34,349 bases of DNA from Gammaproteobacteria bacterium (GTDB lineage: Bacteria > Pseudomonadota > Gammaproteobacteria > Pseudomonadales > PIVM01): the NCBI GenBank assembly GCA_003353945.1, contig PIVM01000047.1:1-34349 (forward strand), given 5' to 3'. A program made the translations under genes and the position numbers. Below the pieces are notes generated by a model. It searched no databases. It saw only the letters and a list, made by a program, of their open reading frames with translations, and was not told where the DNA came from. Below are positions 1 to 7,347 of this stretch, piece by piece. Numbering within the stretch: position 1 is the stretch's first letter; every line of letters begins with the position of its first letter.

Positions 1-113
1 TTTATATATCATCTAGATGCTTGGAAACAAAAACCCTACAAGGCTTCATTATAAGCTCTATTTATAGCGCTTTGAATTGCCAATTACGAGGGAAGAATCA
101 ATGAGACGCTGCA

Positions 114-1598
114 CTAGTCCTGCATATCTGCTATCGGTAGGTATAGCATGAAAGTACCACCTTTTCCTGTTTCCGATTGCAGGTCAATACCCCCTTGTAC
201 ATCTTTGACTGTGTGCAGGACTTCAGCCCAACTTAAGCCGTATACGTCAACTTGTTTGTTTGCAAATGTGTTTGAAGCTAAAAATTGTTGCCTGCTTTGT
301 TCGTTCATTCCTGTCCCATTATCCTTAATGCAAATGACAGCGTAGGAACCTTGATTGATTCTAAAATTTGTTAGTTCCTGCGGTTCATTTATTTGTTCGA
401 TAGATAACTGAATGTCAATTTTACCATTACTGTTTTGGATAGTCTGATCAGCTTGAGTGATCAGTTTTATTAGCAATTGATAATACTCGAACAGATTGAT
501 ATGAACGAAAATCTCCTGGATTTTTGTTGTTAAGTTGAGTTCTGTGGTTGAGGTAATGAATGAACGACATATTGCTAACAGCTCTTCGGAAGAACTAACA
601 AGGTTGATGTTTTCGTTTTCACCGTTTTCTGATTCACAAATACATAATAGCTGATTGAGTAGCGTCTTGGCTTGTACTGCCGGTGGTTCCATAGAGGGAG
701 TAAGAGTTGTATTCAATTGTTGAACAACACTGTGAGCAATTCGACCTAAAAAAGTCAAGCGTCGCATATAGGCCATTTTCGATTCCATACGCATAACATG
801 TTGATCATCGCGTTCACGGAGGTTTTTTTCTTGCTGCAAATCACTGGTTCGATAGACGATGCTTTGTTCCAGTAGTTGTGCCGTATGACGCATTCTGGAA
901 ATGAGAAGCACAACAAGAGTAAATAGCACCGATATGATCAGCAACAACACTGCAGCGGCCAATTTAAGATTAAAACTGGAGTCGGACGTTAAATGACGTA
1001 GAGGCAGTGTGACTTCTACAATTCCGCGCAAATCGCCCTCTTTCCAGTCGTTTTTGGGTGTTTGTGGATGGGAGTTATGGCATCGAACGCAAGCTTCCCG
1101 CATAAGGTCTGCTGTGGCGTATCGTAGGACTGGGCCAGTTTCAGAGTCTTCAAATCGGAAAAAAGGCTTGTTCGGTTTTGCCGATAATTGTTTCCAGGCA
1201 TCCTGGCGGAAAGGATCTGATGGATTTATCTCGTTTTTTCGCCATGGGAAAGGGTAATTGCTGTAAAGCCCGAACTTGGCTCCGTGTTCACGTAAGCCAA
1301 TACGGTCTCCAAGTAGTTTGCTCAAGGTGGCTGGCAGGGGAAGTTTGTTCGGTGTCTCATCATAATCGTGACTAAATTGTATGCCTTGTTTAACTGCTTT
1401 TTCGACTACTTCTGAGGTGTAAACAGTTCTGAATTCCTGGATTGCACTGGATATGACCTGAGCAGATTCGATGGTTTGATCCCGCATTAGCTGCTTCTGA
1501 AAGGTAACGAGAGATAATAGGCTGATAAACAGTATGATAAGAAAAATAATGATCGATAGAGTAATTAGGCTGTACTGGTTTTTACGTAATGAACTCAT
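114..1598 (-). CDS. Membrane sensor with DUF3365/Tll0287-like haem domain and degenerate histidine-kinase core
   Basis: Probable inner-membrane signal sensor of 494 residues. Transmembrane segments lie at about 11-32 and 211-234 and flank a periplasmic domain with a c-type haem motif CVRCH (C170, C173, H174), as in the DUF3365/Tll0287-like family. A coiled coil (about 240-280) leads to an H-box-like stretch GRIAHSVVQQLN (H289), resembling the AHEINQPL type of dimerisation/phosphotransfer helix. The ATPase half keeps DNGTGM and a late G box (ETGKGGTF). The usual N-box asparagine is not evident where LLIKLITQADQ aligns, and H289 is followed by Ser instead of the usual acidic residue. ATP binding or autophosphorylation may therefore be impaired. 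No response regulator lies in the window. It is divergent from the HlyD/M50 cluster, 648 bases away, so it may sense redox state or a small ligand for that cluster (inference). The ATG start is preceded closely by AGG. Confidence 0.85.
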   Translation of the reverse strand: MSSLRKNQYSLITLSIIIFLIILFISLLSLVTFQKQLMRDQTIESAQVISSAIQEFRTVYTSEVVEKAVKQGIQFSHDYDETPNKLPLPATLSKLLGDRIGLREHGAKFGLYSNYPFPWRKNEINPSDPFRQDAWKQLSAKPNKPFFRFEDSETGPVLRYATADLMREACVRCHNSHPQTPKNDWKEGDLRGIVEVTLPLRHLTSDSSFNLKLAAAVLLLIISVLFTLVVLLISRMRHTAQLLEQSIVYRTSDLQQEKNLRERDDQHVMRMESKMAYMRRLTFLGRIAHSVVQQLNTTLTPSMEPPAVQAKTLLNQLLCICESENGENENINLVSSSEELLAICRSFITSTTELNLTTKIQEIFVHINLFEYYQLLIKLITQADQTIQNSNGKIDIQLSIEQINEPQELTNFRINQGSYAVICIKDNGTGMNEQSRQQFLASNTFANKQVDVYGLSWAEVLHTVKDVQGGIDLQSETGKGGTFMLYLPIADMQD

Positions 1599-2246
1599 CC
1601 TAAGATACCTGGTTCGACAATAAAGATAGGTCCCAAACTCTTGTCATGACCATAAATGTGTTTCAGCATCGTTGCTTTCGGGATGTTCTGTTTTCGGAGC
1701 AGTGAATATCGATGATATATAATCGCTGGATAACGTCAGGTTTTATTAACACAATCTACTCATCCAAACGTTTGTCTGAAAAAAAATGGTAATCAATTTC
1801 TTGCAAGTAATTTTTAATCATAATCCCACATAATAGGTGCGCGATATGTGTGTAATAAGTCTGTTTTCTGAATGATCTTTCTGCCGCAGTGACAGTTAAT
1901 GATACATACAATGCACAATTCAGTCCGTGTTGGTAGTGTACACTCGAAAGCATAAATTGGCCAAAAGTATGAGCTACTATCAATACCATAGAATAAAATC
2001 AGATCAGCTGTTTCTTTCATTTTTCTGATAAAAAAGCAGGCTATTTTTCGAAAATAGAGTGATTTGTAATTAGCTTTGCAATTCTGTTTTGCTCCATGCT
2101 TGATGATTGAGAAAAAGAAATACTTGCACAGAATGGGAGGGGTTAGTGCAGGCGATGATTTTCTACGGTTTTTGCATAACTTATAGGATGGCATATTCCT
2201 AGAGCTGATCTATTATTAATTGAAAATCAAATAGTTGTTATAAGAA
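1599..2246. other. Divergent intergenic region, AT-rich, no convincing gene
   Basis: This 648-base gap separates the divergent sensor and GAF-HlyD genes and must hold both promoters. Minus-strand open frames at 1756-1989 and 1814-2194 translate to Cys/Ile/Lys-rich strings with no recognisable domain, and I take them as chance. A small AT-rich hairpin (CTATTTT, 3-base loop, AAAATAG) lies at 2041-2057. Just before the GAF-HlyD start, TTGAAA (2220-2225) and TATAAG (2239-2244) resemble promoter hexamers, but the 13-base spacing is too short to trust. Confidence 0.5.
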
Positions 2247-3971
2247 ATGGATCAGACTACACAGGCTTGGTTAGAGCTCCAATGTCACTATATAGAACAA
2301 ACTCTCAACGGTATTGTGCTATTGGGACCGCCCGGCATTGGGCCTTTCGAAGTTATGGCATGCTGGCCGGAAGACAAGCCCGCATCTTCGTCATTGACAA
2401 CCTTTTCAGAAAAACTTCTCGATAGCAAAAAGAAAACAGTCTCCTACAGATTTGATCGTAATGGTAGGTATACGGTTATTTCTTGTCCGATTATTGTCGG
2501 GGGGATGTGCTTTGGTGTTATCACTCTGATGATAAGTGGAGGGGATAAAAAGAAGGCAAAGGATATTGGGCGATTTTTAGAATGGGGTTGCGAATGGTTT
2601 TCCTGGTTGGCGAAGGAGAGAAAACATACTCGTGCGAAAGATGGGCGCCTGGTTGGTTTTGTGGAGTTGTTAGCGCTGGCATTAAAGCATGAGAACTTAG
2701 AGAAAACAGCACAAGTTATTGTTGATTCTCTGAAAAGGCGTTTGGGCAGTGCTCGAGTCAGTTTGGGCGTTGTAAAGCAGCATCACGTCAGTGTTATTGC
2801 CATTTCAGACAGTCAACGTGTTGAGGATGTGCCCAATTTTATAGAGCCAATCCAAAATGCGATGGAGGAGGCGATTGACCAAGGCGCTACGGTGTTGTTA
2901 ACACCCTATATGCCTGGTGAGGGATTGGTAACACATTCTCATCGACGCTTACTGCAGGAGCATGAAATTAATGCCGTATGTACCATCCCTATGATTCACA
3001 ATGAAACAGTGGTGGGTGCAATAGTACTGGAAAATCTACAGGGTGATAAGATTGATGATACATCGCTACATTTTTACGAGCAGGTCGCAATCCTACTCGG
3101 CCCTATAATTCGTTTAAAAAGTGAAGATACGAAGCCTAAAGGATTAGGACAGTCTTTTAAACACAGTAGTTGGATAACAAAAGCACTTGCAGGCTTAGCG
3201 GTTTTTGTTTTTATATGCACATTTTTTATTCCAGGCCGCTATGAGGTAAGTGCGGATGCTTTGCTGGACAGTAATAAAAAGCTAGTAGTCGCAGCTTCGC
3301 AGGATGGTTTTATTGGTGAAGCAAATGTTTCTCCTGGGGATAGGGTGAAAAAAGGGCAAGTGCTGGCAGCATTAGATAATAGCGATTTGCAGCTGGAAAA
3401 AAGAAAGTGGCTAGGAAAACGAACGCAGTATAAGAAAGCCTATAACAGTGCGCTGGGCAATAATGATCGCGTGCAAATCAACGTACTGAAAGCACAGTTG
3501 GATCAGGCCAATGCGCAAATTGCTTTGCTTGATAATCAGCTTGAACGTTTGATACTGAAATCACCCTTTGATGGTGTGGTCACGTCGGGAGATTTGAGGA
3601 AGTCGCTGGGGGCTCCAACAAAACGGGGTGATGTACTCTATGAGGTTGCCAAGTTGGATGATTACCAGTTGCAGTTGCAAGTTGATGAACGTGATATTGT
3701 TGATCTGAAAGTGGGACAAACCGGCGTGGTTTTACTATCCAGTCTGCCCGATAGTCCGTTGGCATTTGGAGTGGAAAAAATCACGCCAGTAGTGACAACA
3801 CGATACGGCAAAAGCTACTTTCAGGTAGAGGCAAAGCTCAAGGAAAAAATGCCGTTAATAAGCATAGGCATGACAGGAATTGCCAAAGTAGAGGTGGCTT
3901 CGAAATCGCTGATGTGGATATGGTTCCACCGCAGTTATGATTGGATTTCACTTTGGTTGTGGCGGTTATAA
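2247..3971 (+). CDS. GAF-domain / HlyD-family membrane fusion protein
   Basis: A 574-residue fusion. The N-terminal 300 residues are cytoplasmic and include a GAF-like domain (about 136-290, with the pattern 'INAVCTIPMIHNETVVGAIVL'-like strands). One transmembrane helix follows (about 312-330), then a HlyD-type periplasmic part: a biotinyl-lipoyl half (about 345-385, VSPGDRVKKGQVLAALDNSD), a helical hairpin (about 385-440), the second lipoyl half starting at LKSPFDGVVTSG, and a beta-barrel region. HlyD proteins link inner-membrane export machines to outer-membrane partners. A GAF sensor on one suggests export gated by a cytoplasmic ligand (inference). The C terminus (KSLMWIWFHRSYDWISLWLWRL region) is unusually Trp-rich. 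Its end overlaps the next gene by 35 bases, which argues for a translationally coupled operon. The Shine-Dalgarno sequence is weak. Family assignment is firm; function is not. Confidence 0.88.
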   Translation: MDQTTQAWLELQCHYIEQTLNGIVLLGPPGIGPFEVMACWPEDKPASSSLTTFSEKLLDSKKKTVSYRFDRNGRYTVISCPIIVGGMCFGVITLMISGGDKKKAKDIGRFLEWGCEWFSWLAKERKHTRAKDGRLVGFVELLALALKHENLEKTAQVIVDSLKRRLGSARVSLGVVKQHHVSVIAISDSQRVEDVPNFIEPIQNAMEEAIDQGATVLLTPYMPGEGLVTHSHRRLLQEHEINAVCTIPMIHNETVVGAIVLENLQGDKIDDTSLHFYEQVAILLGPIIRLKSEDTKPKGLGQSFKHSSWITKALAGLAVFVFICTFFIPGRYEVSADALLDSNKKLVVAASQDGFIGEANVSPGDRVKKGQVLAALDNSDLQLEKRKWLGKRTQYKKAYNSALGNNDRVQINVLKAQLDQANAQIALLDNQLERLILKSPFDGVVTSGDLRKSLGAPTKRGDVLYEVAKLDDYQLQLQVDERDIVDLKVGQTGVVLLSSLPDSPLAFGVEKITPVVTTRYGKSYFQVEAKLKEKMPLISIGMTGIAKVEVASKSLMWIWFHRSYDWISLWLWRL

Positions 3972-6156
3972 CGTGGTTCAAACAAACGATGGTAAACAAC
4001 TGTTGCAATCAGCATGGCAGCAGGCCCAGAATTTAACACCGAAAATCTGTGACGATATCACTGTTAACAGACGCTTTTTCCGTGAAGAACAGTGGTATGT
4101 GTTACAGCGTGCGGGCAGTGAACGTTTGCATCGAATTAACGCAGAAGCCTGGCAGATTATTGCTATGTGTGATGGTAACCACACACTGGTCCAAATTCTT
4201 GATGCCATATCTGCACACGGCGAAGATGAAGGGCATCAAAAGAAAAAAGGCGAAGTGCTTACTGAAGTTGATTTGCTAGAGGTCATTAATCAGTTTCTGC
4301 ATGAGGGATTGGTAACGACTGACCAGCAGGCGCCAGCCAATATGCCCAATAGGCCCAGTGCCAACAAGGGCTGGCTAAGTAAGTTGCGAAACCCGCTGGC
4401 CATTCGTATTCCACTGTGGGATCCCAATCGGTTTCTTCTAAAATATCTGCAATATGCTAAGCCCGTGTTTACCTATGCCGTTTGGTACATTTGGTTGCTT
4501 GTTGTTGTACTGGGACTGCTGTTGGGTGCGATGCATTGGTCTGAGATTACCGATAATGTGGTTGATCGCGTTTTACGTCCTGAGAATCTCCTGTGGTTGT
4601 GGTTGATTTATCCAGTCACAAAAATGTTACATGAGTTTGGCCACGCTTTCGCAACACGCATACACGGTGGTTCAGTCCGTGAAATGGGCATTATGTTTAT
4701 GTTTGGCATCCCGCTGCCCTATGTGGATGCGTCTGCCGCATCCACATTTGTTCAAAAACGCCACCGTCTGTTAGTTGATGCCATTGGTATCATGGTGGAG
4801 TTATTTGTTGCCGCGTTGGCACTGTTTATCTGGTTGAATGTTGAGTCAGGGCTGGTCAGTCAATTTGCCTATAATACGATGATCGTATGCAGCATATCGA
4901 CACTGTTTTTTAATGGTAATCCTTTAATGCGCTTTGATGGCTACTACTTACTGTCAGATCTGCTGGAAATGCCAAATCTTGCTACCCGATCTGTTTTGTA
5001 CTGGCGTTACCTTTTTAAACGCCATTTGTTTCGTCTGGAGGATGCACATTTCGTTACGGCTAAGAGAGAACGTTGGTGGTTAGCAGGGTATGGGCTCGCA
5101 GCGTTTCTTTATCGTATTGCGTTATTGAGTGGTATTGCCTTTTTTGCGGCGCAACAATACCTATTGCTGGGGATACTGTTGGGTGCGTGGTTTTTAGTGC
5201 AGATGGTGTTCAAACCTATGCTGAAATTTTTCCACTATCTGCTAGGTTCAAATTTAGGGGATAAGAAAAAGCAGGCTGTTGTTACTGTATCCTCTTTATT
5301 TATTTGTTTCGTGGTGTTATTCGTTTTCGTGCCATTGCCACTACAACGTATGATGCCTGCAGTTGTTTGGATGCCAGATAAAGCCCAGATAAGAGCAGGA
5401 ACAGATGGCTTTGTTGAACTATTATTGGTTACTGAAGGCGAAAATGTGATGGCTGGTCAGCCGCTTTTCCAATTGAGTGATCCTTATCTTGAAGTTGAGC
5501 GCGAAATTGCGAAAGCTCGTTTGGCTGAAGAGCTGTCTTACTACAATGCTGCGCTTGCTGAGGATAGAGTGCAGGCGTTGCAGATTAAGGAGGACGTGAA
5601 TGCTCAGCGTGCTGAACTGGAGATAATTGAGGAGCGATTGGGTCAGTTAACAGTAGTAAGCCAGGCAGAAGGCAGTTTCTACCTTCCGCCTGGTACGGGC
5701 GATATGCATAACCGTTTTGTAGAGCAGGGAGATCTGTTAGCCTATGTTGTTGATAGGCGTGAAACAGTCGTGAGAACTATCGTGAGTCAGAATGATATTG
5801 GTTTGATATTAGCTAATTATCAACATAAAAACGATGTAACGCTGAAAGTGGCTCATTGGCCAAGTGATGTTTTTGAAGGTTCAATCATAAGGAAAATACC
5901 AAATTCGAGCAAAACCCTGCCCAGTGCGGTGCTTTCTTCAATGTTTGGTGGTGAGGTTGCTGCAGACCCTGCCGACGAGACGGGCAACACGGCGCTTGAG
6001 GAATGGTTTCAGTTTGAGATAAAACTACATAATCCTCCCGTTGAGAGCTGGTTGGGAGGGCGAGCATGGGTAAAGTTTGAATTGGGATCTGAACCATTAG
6101 CCGTGCAGTTATACCTTACGCTAAGGCAGTTATTTATGAAGACGTTGGGCATCTAG
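3937..6156 (+). CDS. M50-type membrane zinc metalloprotease with PqqD-like N terminus and HlyD-like C terminus
   Basis: A multi-pass inner-membrane protein of 739 residues in the site-2-protease-like family often annotated as peptide zinc metalloprotease. Residues about 45-130 resemble a PqqD/RRE winged fold (INAEAWQIIAMCDG ... EVINQFLHEGLVT), which in other systems binds peptide leaders. Transmembrane helices follow, with HEFGH at 232-236 (zinc ligands H232 and H236, catalytic E233). The downstream NPLMRFDGYY motif (328-337) supplies a likely third ligand, D334. After further helices, a lipoyl/coiled-coil/barrel segment from about 480 resembles HlyD adaptors (GTDGFVELLLVTEGENVMAGQPLF region). 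The active-site motifs are intact, so proteolysis is plausible. It sits between two adaptor genes. The start is uncertain: ATG at 3937 overlaps the previous gene, while an in-frame GTG at 3973 lies immediately after that gene's stop. Confidence 0.9.
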   Translation: MIGFHFGCGGYNVVQTNDGKQLLQSAWQQAQNLTPKICDDITVNRRFFREEQWYVLQRAGSERLHRINAEAWQIIAMCDGNHTLVQILDAISAHGEDEGHQKKKGEVLTEVDLLEVINQFLHEGLVTTDQQAPANMPNRPSANKGWLSKLRNPLAIRIPLWDPNRFLLKYLQYAKPVFTYAVWYIWLLVVVLGLLLGAMHWSEITDNVVDRVLRPENLLWLWLIYPVTKMLHEFGHAFATRIHGGSVREMGIMFMFGIPLPYVDASAASTFVQKRHRLLVDAIGIMVELFVAALALFIWLNVESGLVSQFAYNTMIVCSISTLFFNGNPLMRFDGYYLLSDLLEMPNLATRSVLYWRYLFKRHLFRLEDAHFVTAKRERWWLAGYGLAAFLYRIALLSGIAFFAAQQYLLLGILLGAWFLVQMVFKPMLKFFHYLLGSNLGDKKKQAVVTVSSLFICFVVLFVFVPLPLQRMMPAVVWMPDKAQIRAGTDGFVELLLVTEGENVMAGQPLFQLSDPYLEVEREIAKARLAEELSYYNAALAEDRVQALQIKEDVNAQRAELEIIEERLGQLTVVSQAEGSFYLPPGTGDMHNRFVEQGDLLAYVVDRRETVVRTIVSQNDIGLILANYQHKNDVTLKVAHWPSDVFEGSIIRKIPNSSKTLPSAVLSSMFGGEVAADPADETGNTALEEWFQFEIKLHNPPVESWLGGRAWVKFELGSEPLAVQLYLTLRQLFMKTLGI

Positions 6157-6166
6157 GTAGGAGAAT

Positions 6167-6979
6167 ATGAAAAAGATAGTAATAGATCTTTTGCTGACTG
6201 GGTTGTTAGCCTGTTGTAGTTCTTTTGCGTTGAGTGATGATTTGCCGGAATTTGATTGTTTGATTAATCCTTGGCAGCAAGTTCAAATCAGTTTTTCTGT
6301 GAGAGGATTGTTGACTTCAATTAGTGCAGAAGAGAGCGAGACTGTGAAAAAAGGGCAGGTTTTGGCCCAATTAGAGTCAGGTGTTGAACAGGCAACGGTG
6401 AAGCTTCGAAAAGCCAGGGCGGCAATAGAGGATGAGGTGAAATCTGCGAAAGACAGCTTGGCTTTTAGCGAACGAAACCTGAAACGTCTGAAGGATCTCT
6501 ATAAGAAAAAAGCGGTACCATTTCATAAAGTTGATGAGGCTGAAACTGAAAAGCTGCTGGCTGAGAGCAATCTTCGATTGTCAAAAAACAACCGGGTGTT
6601 GGCACAGCTTGAGATGGAAATGGCACAGGCAGCCTTAAAACGCAGAGTTGTCACCAGTCCTATTGATGGTGTTGTTGTTGAACGTCATAAATCGGTAGGT
6701 GAATATGTGGAGGATGAACCTGTAATAACCCTCGCTCAGCTCGACCCACTGCGAGTGGAGGTGCTTTTACCTGTCGCGCTGTTTGGCCAAATCAAGGAGG
6801 GGATGGGTGCTTCGATTATGCCAGAAGCCCCGATGGATAAGCAGGTGCAGTTTGCCAAAGTAGTGATAGTTGATCGTGGCATTGATGTGGCAAGCGGTAC
6901 TTTTGGCGTACAGCTAGAGCTTGAGAATCATGATTTTGAGCTGCCCAGTGGCTTGAAATGCGGTATTCGGTTTATGTAA
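6167..6979 (+). CDS. Periplasmic adaptor (HlyD/RND membrane-fusion family), short form
   Basis: A 270-residue periplasmic adaptor. The N terminus is a signal sequence (MKKIVIDLLLTGLLACCSS). Cleavage near FALS-DD is possible; LLAC could also be a poor lipobox. Next come a lipoyl half (VKKGQVLAQLESG), a long charged helical hairpin (about 75-165), the second half (RRVVTSPIDGVVVERHKSVGEYV) and a beta-barrel segment (PLRVEVLLPVALFGQI). It is shorter than typical RND adaptors (usually above 330 residues), lacking most of the membrane-proximal domain. A good Shine-Dalgarno (AGGAG) precedes the ATG, 10 bases after the M50 gene stop, so the three genes form one operon. The family is clear; its partner pump is not present in the window. 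Confidence 0.87.
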   Translation: MKKIVIDLLLTGLLACCSSFALSDDLPEFDCLINPWQQVQISFSVRGLLTSISAEESETVKKGQVLAQLESGVEQATVKLRKARAAIEDEVKSAKDSLAFSERNLKRLKDLYKKKAVPFHKVDEAETEKLLAESNLRLSKNNRVLAQLEMEMAQAALKRRVVTSPIDGVVVERHKSVGEYVEDEPVITLAQLDPLRVEVLLPVALFGQIKEGMGASIMPEAPMDKQVQFAKVVIVDRGIDVASGTFGVQLELENHDFELPSGLKCGIRFM

Positions 6980-7009
6980 AAAAATCGCTGAAACATGGGC
7001 GAAAATCGA

Positions 7010-7036
7010 TCCGCAGGCAAATGCGGAGTCGTTTTT
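7010..7036 (+). terminator. Rho-independent terminator after the adaptor gene
   Basis: TCCGCA (7010-7015) and TGCGGA (7022-7027) form a perfect 6-bp stem with a 6-base loop, followed by GTCGTTTTT. An upstream AAAATCGA can extend the stem imperfectly against TCG and the T run. It lies 31 bases after the adaptor stop and separates the M50/adaptor operon from the giant gene. Confidence 0.65.
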
Positions 7037-7084
7037 GGTCAGAATAATAAAAAATCCTTAAAAGGCATATACTTGCGCGCTCTA

Positions 7085-7090
7085 TATAAT
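7085..7090 (+). promoter_or_regulatory. Candidate -10 element for the giant gene
   Basis: A perfect TATAAT hexamer lies upstream of the giant gene, after the terminator. TTGCGC (7073-7078) is only 6 bases away, so no standard -35 sits at the right distance. The element may be weak, activator-dependent or accidental in AT-rich DNA. Confidence 0.3.
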
Positions 7091-7347
7091 AATTTCATCT
7101 AAGTCGAGTCTGTTCTTAAATAACTAAAAAAAACAATAGGATAAACCGATCTCCTGTAGTAGGAGCTTTCGCGCCAATCTTCCGTAACCGAACTGTTTAA
7201 AATATAAACCACAATATAGGCTGGGCTAACAGGATTAGGGAGTGGTGCTGAAGGACACTGCTAATAGCACTCTAGAAAGGATGAGATGATCCAAATAACC
7301 ACTAATTGAAATTTCTTGCTTAAACTAGAGATTGATAACACTATACG

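Larger units (their letters stand above)
6980..7347. other. Terminator plus long 5' leader of the giant surface-protein gene
   Basis: This 368-base gap has no open reading frame I would call. It contains the hairpin terminator at 7010-7036, a perfect TATAAT at 7085-7090 and about 250 bases of leader before the giant gene's ATG, which lacks an obvious Shine-Dalgarno. I looked for a c-di-GMP (GEMM) riboswitch because of the downstream cyclase and could not fit its conserved core. A loose stem (GTGCT ... AGCAC, about 7243-7272) is the only secondary structure I noticed. Confidence 0.5.

Noticed and set aside
1756-2194. Two minus-strand frames in the divergent intergenic region
   Set aside because: Overlapping frames in AT-rich DNA, with Cys/Lys/Ile-rich translations, no domain and no good ribosome binding site.
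7300-7330. Possible sigma-54 promoter near TTGCT
   Set aside because: The conserved GG of the -24 element is absent at the required distance.
7130-7347. Possible c-di-GMP riboswitch before the giant gene
   Set aside because: I tried to match the conserved GEMM core and tetraloop/receptor elements and could not. A covariance-model search would decide.
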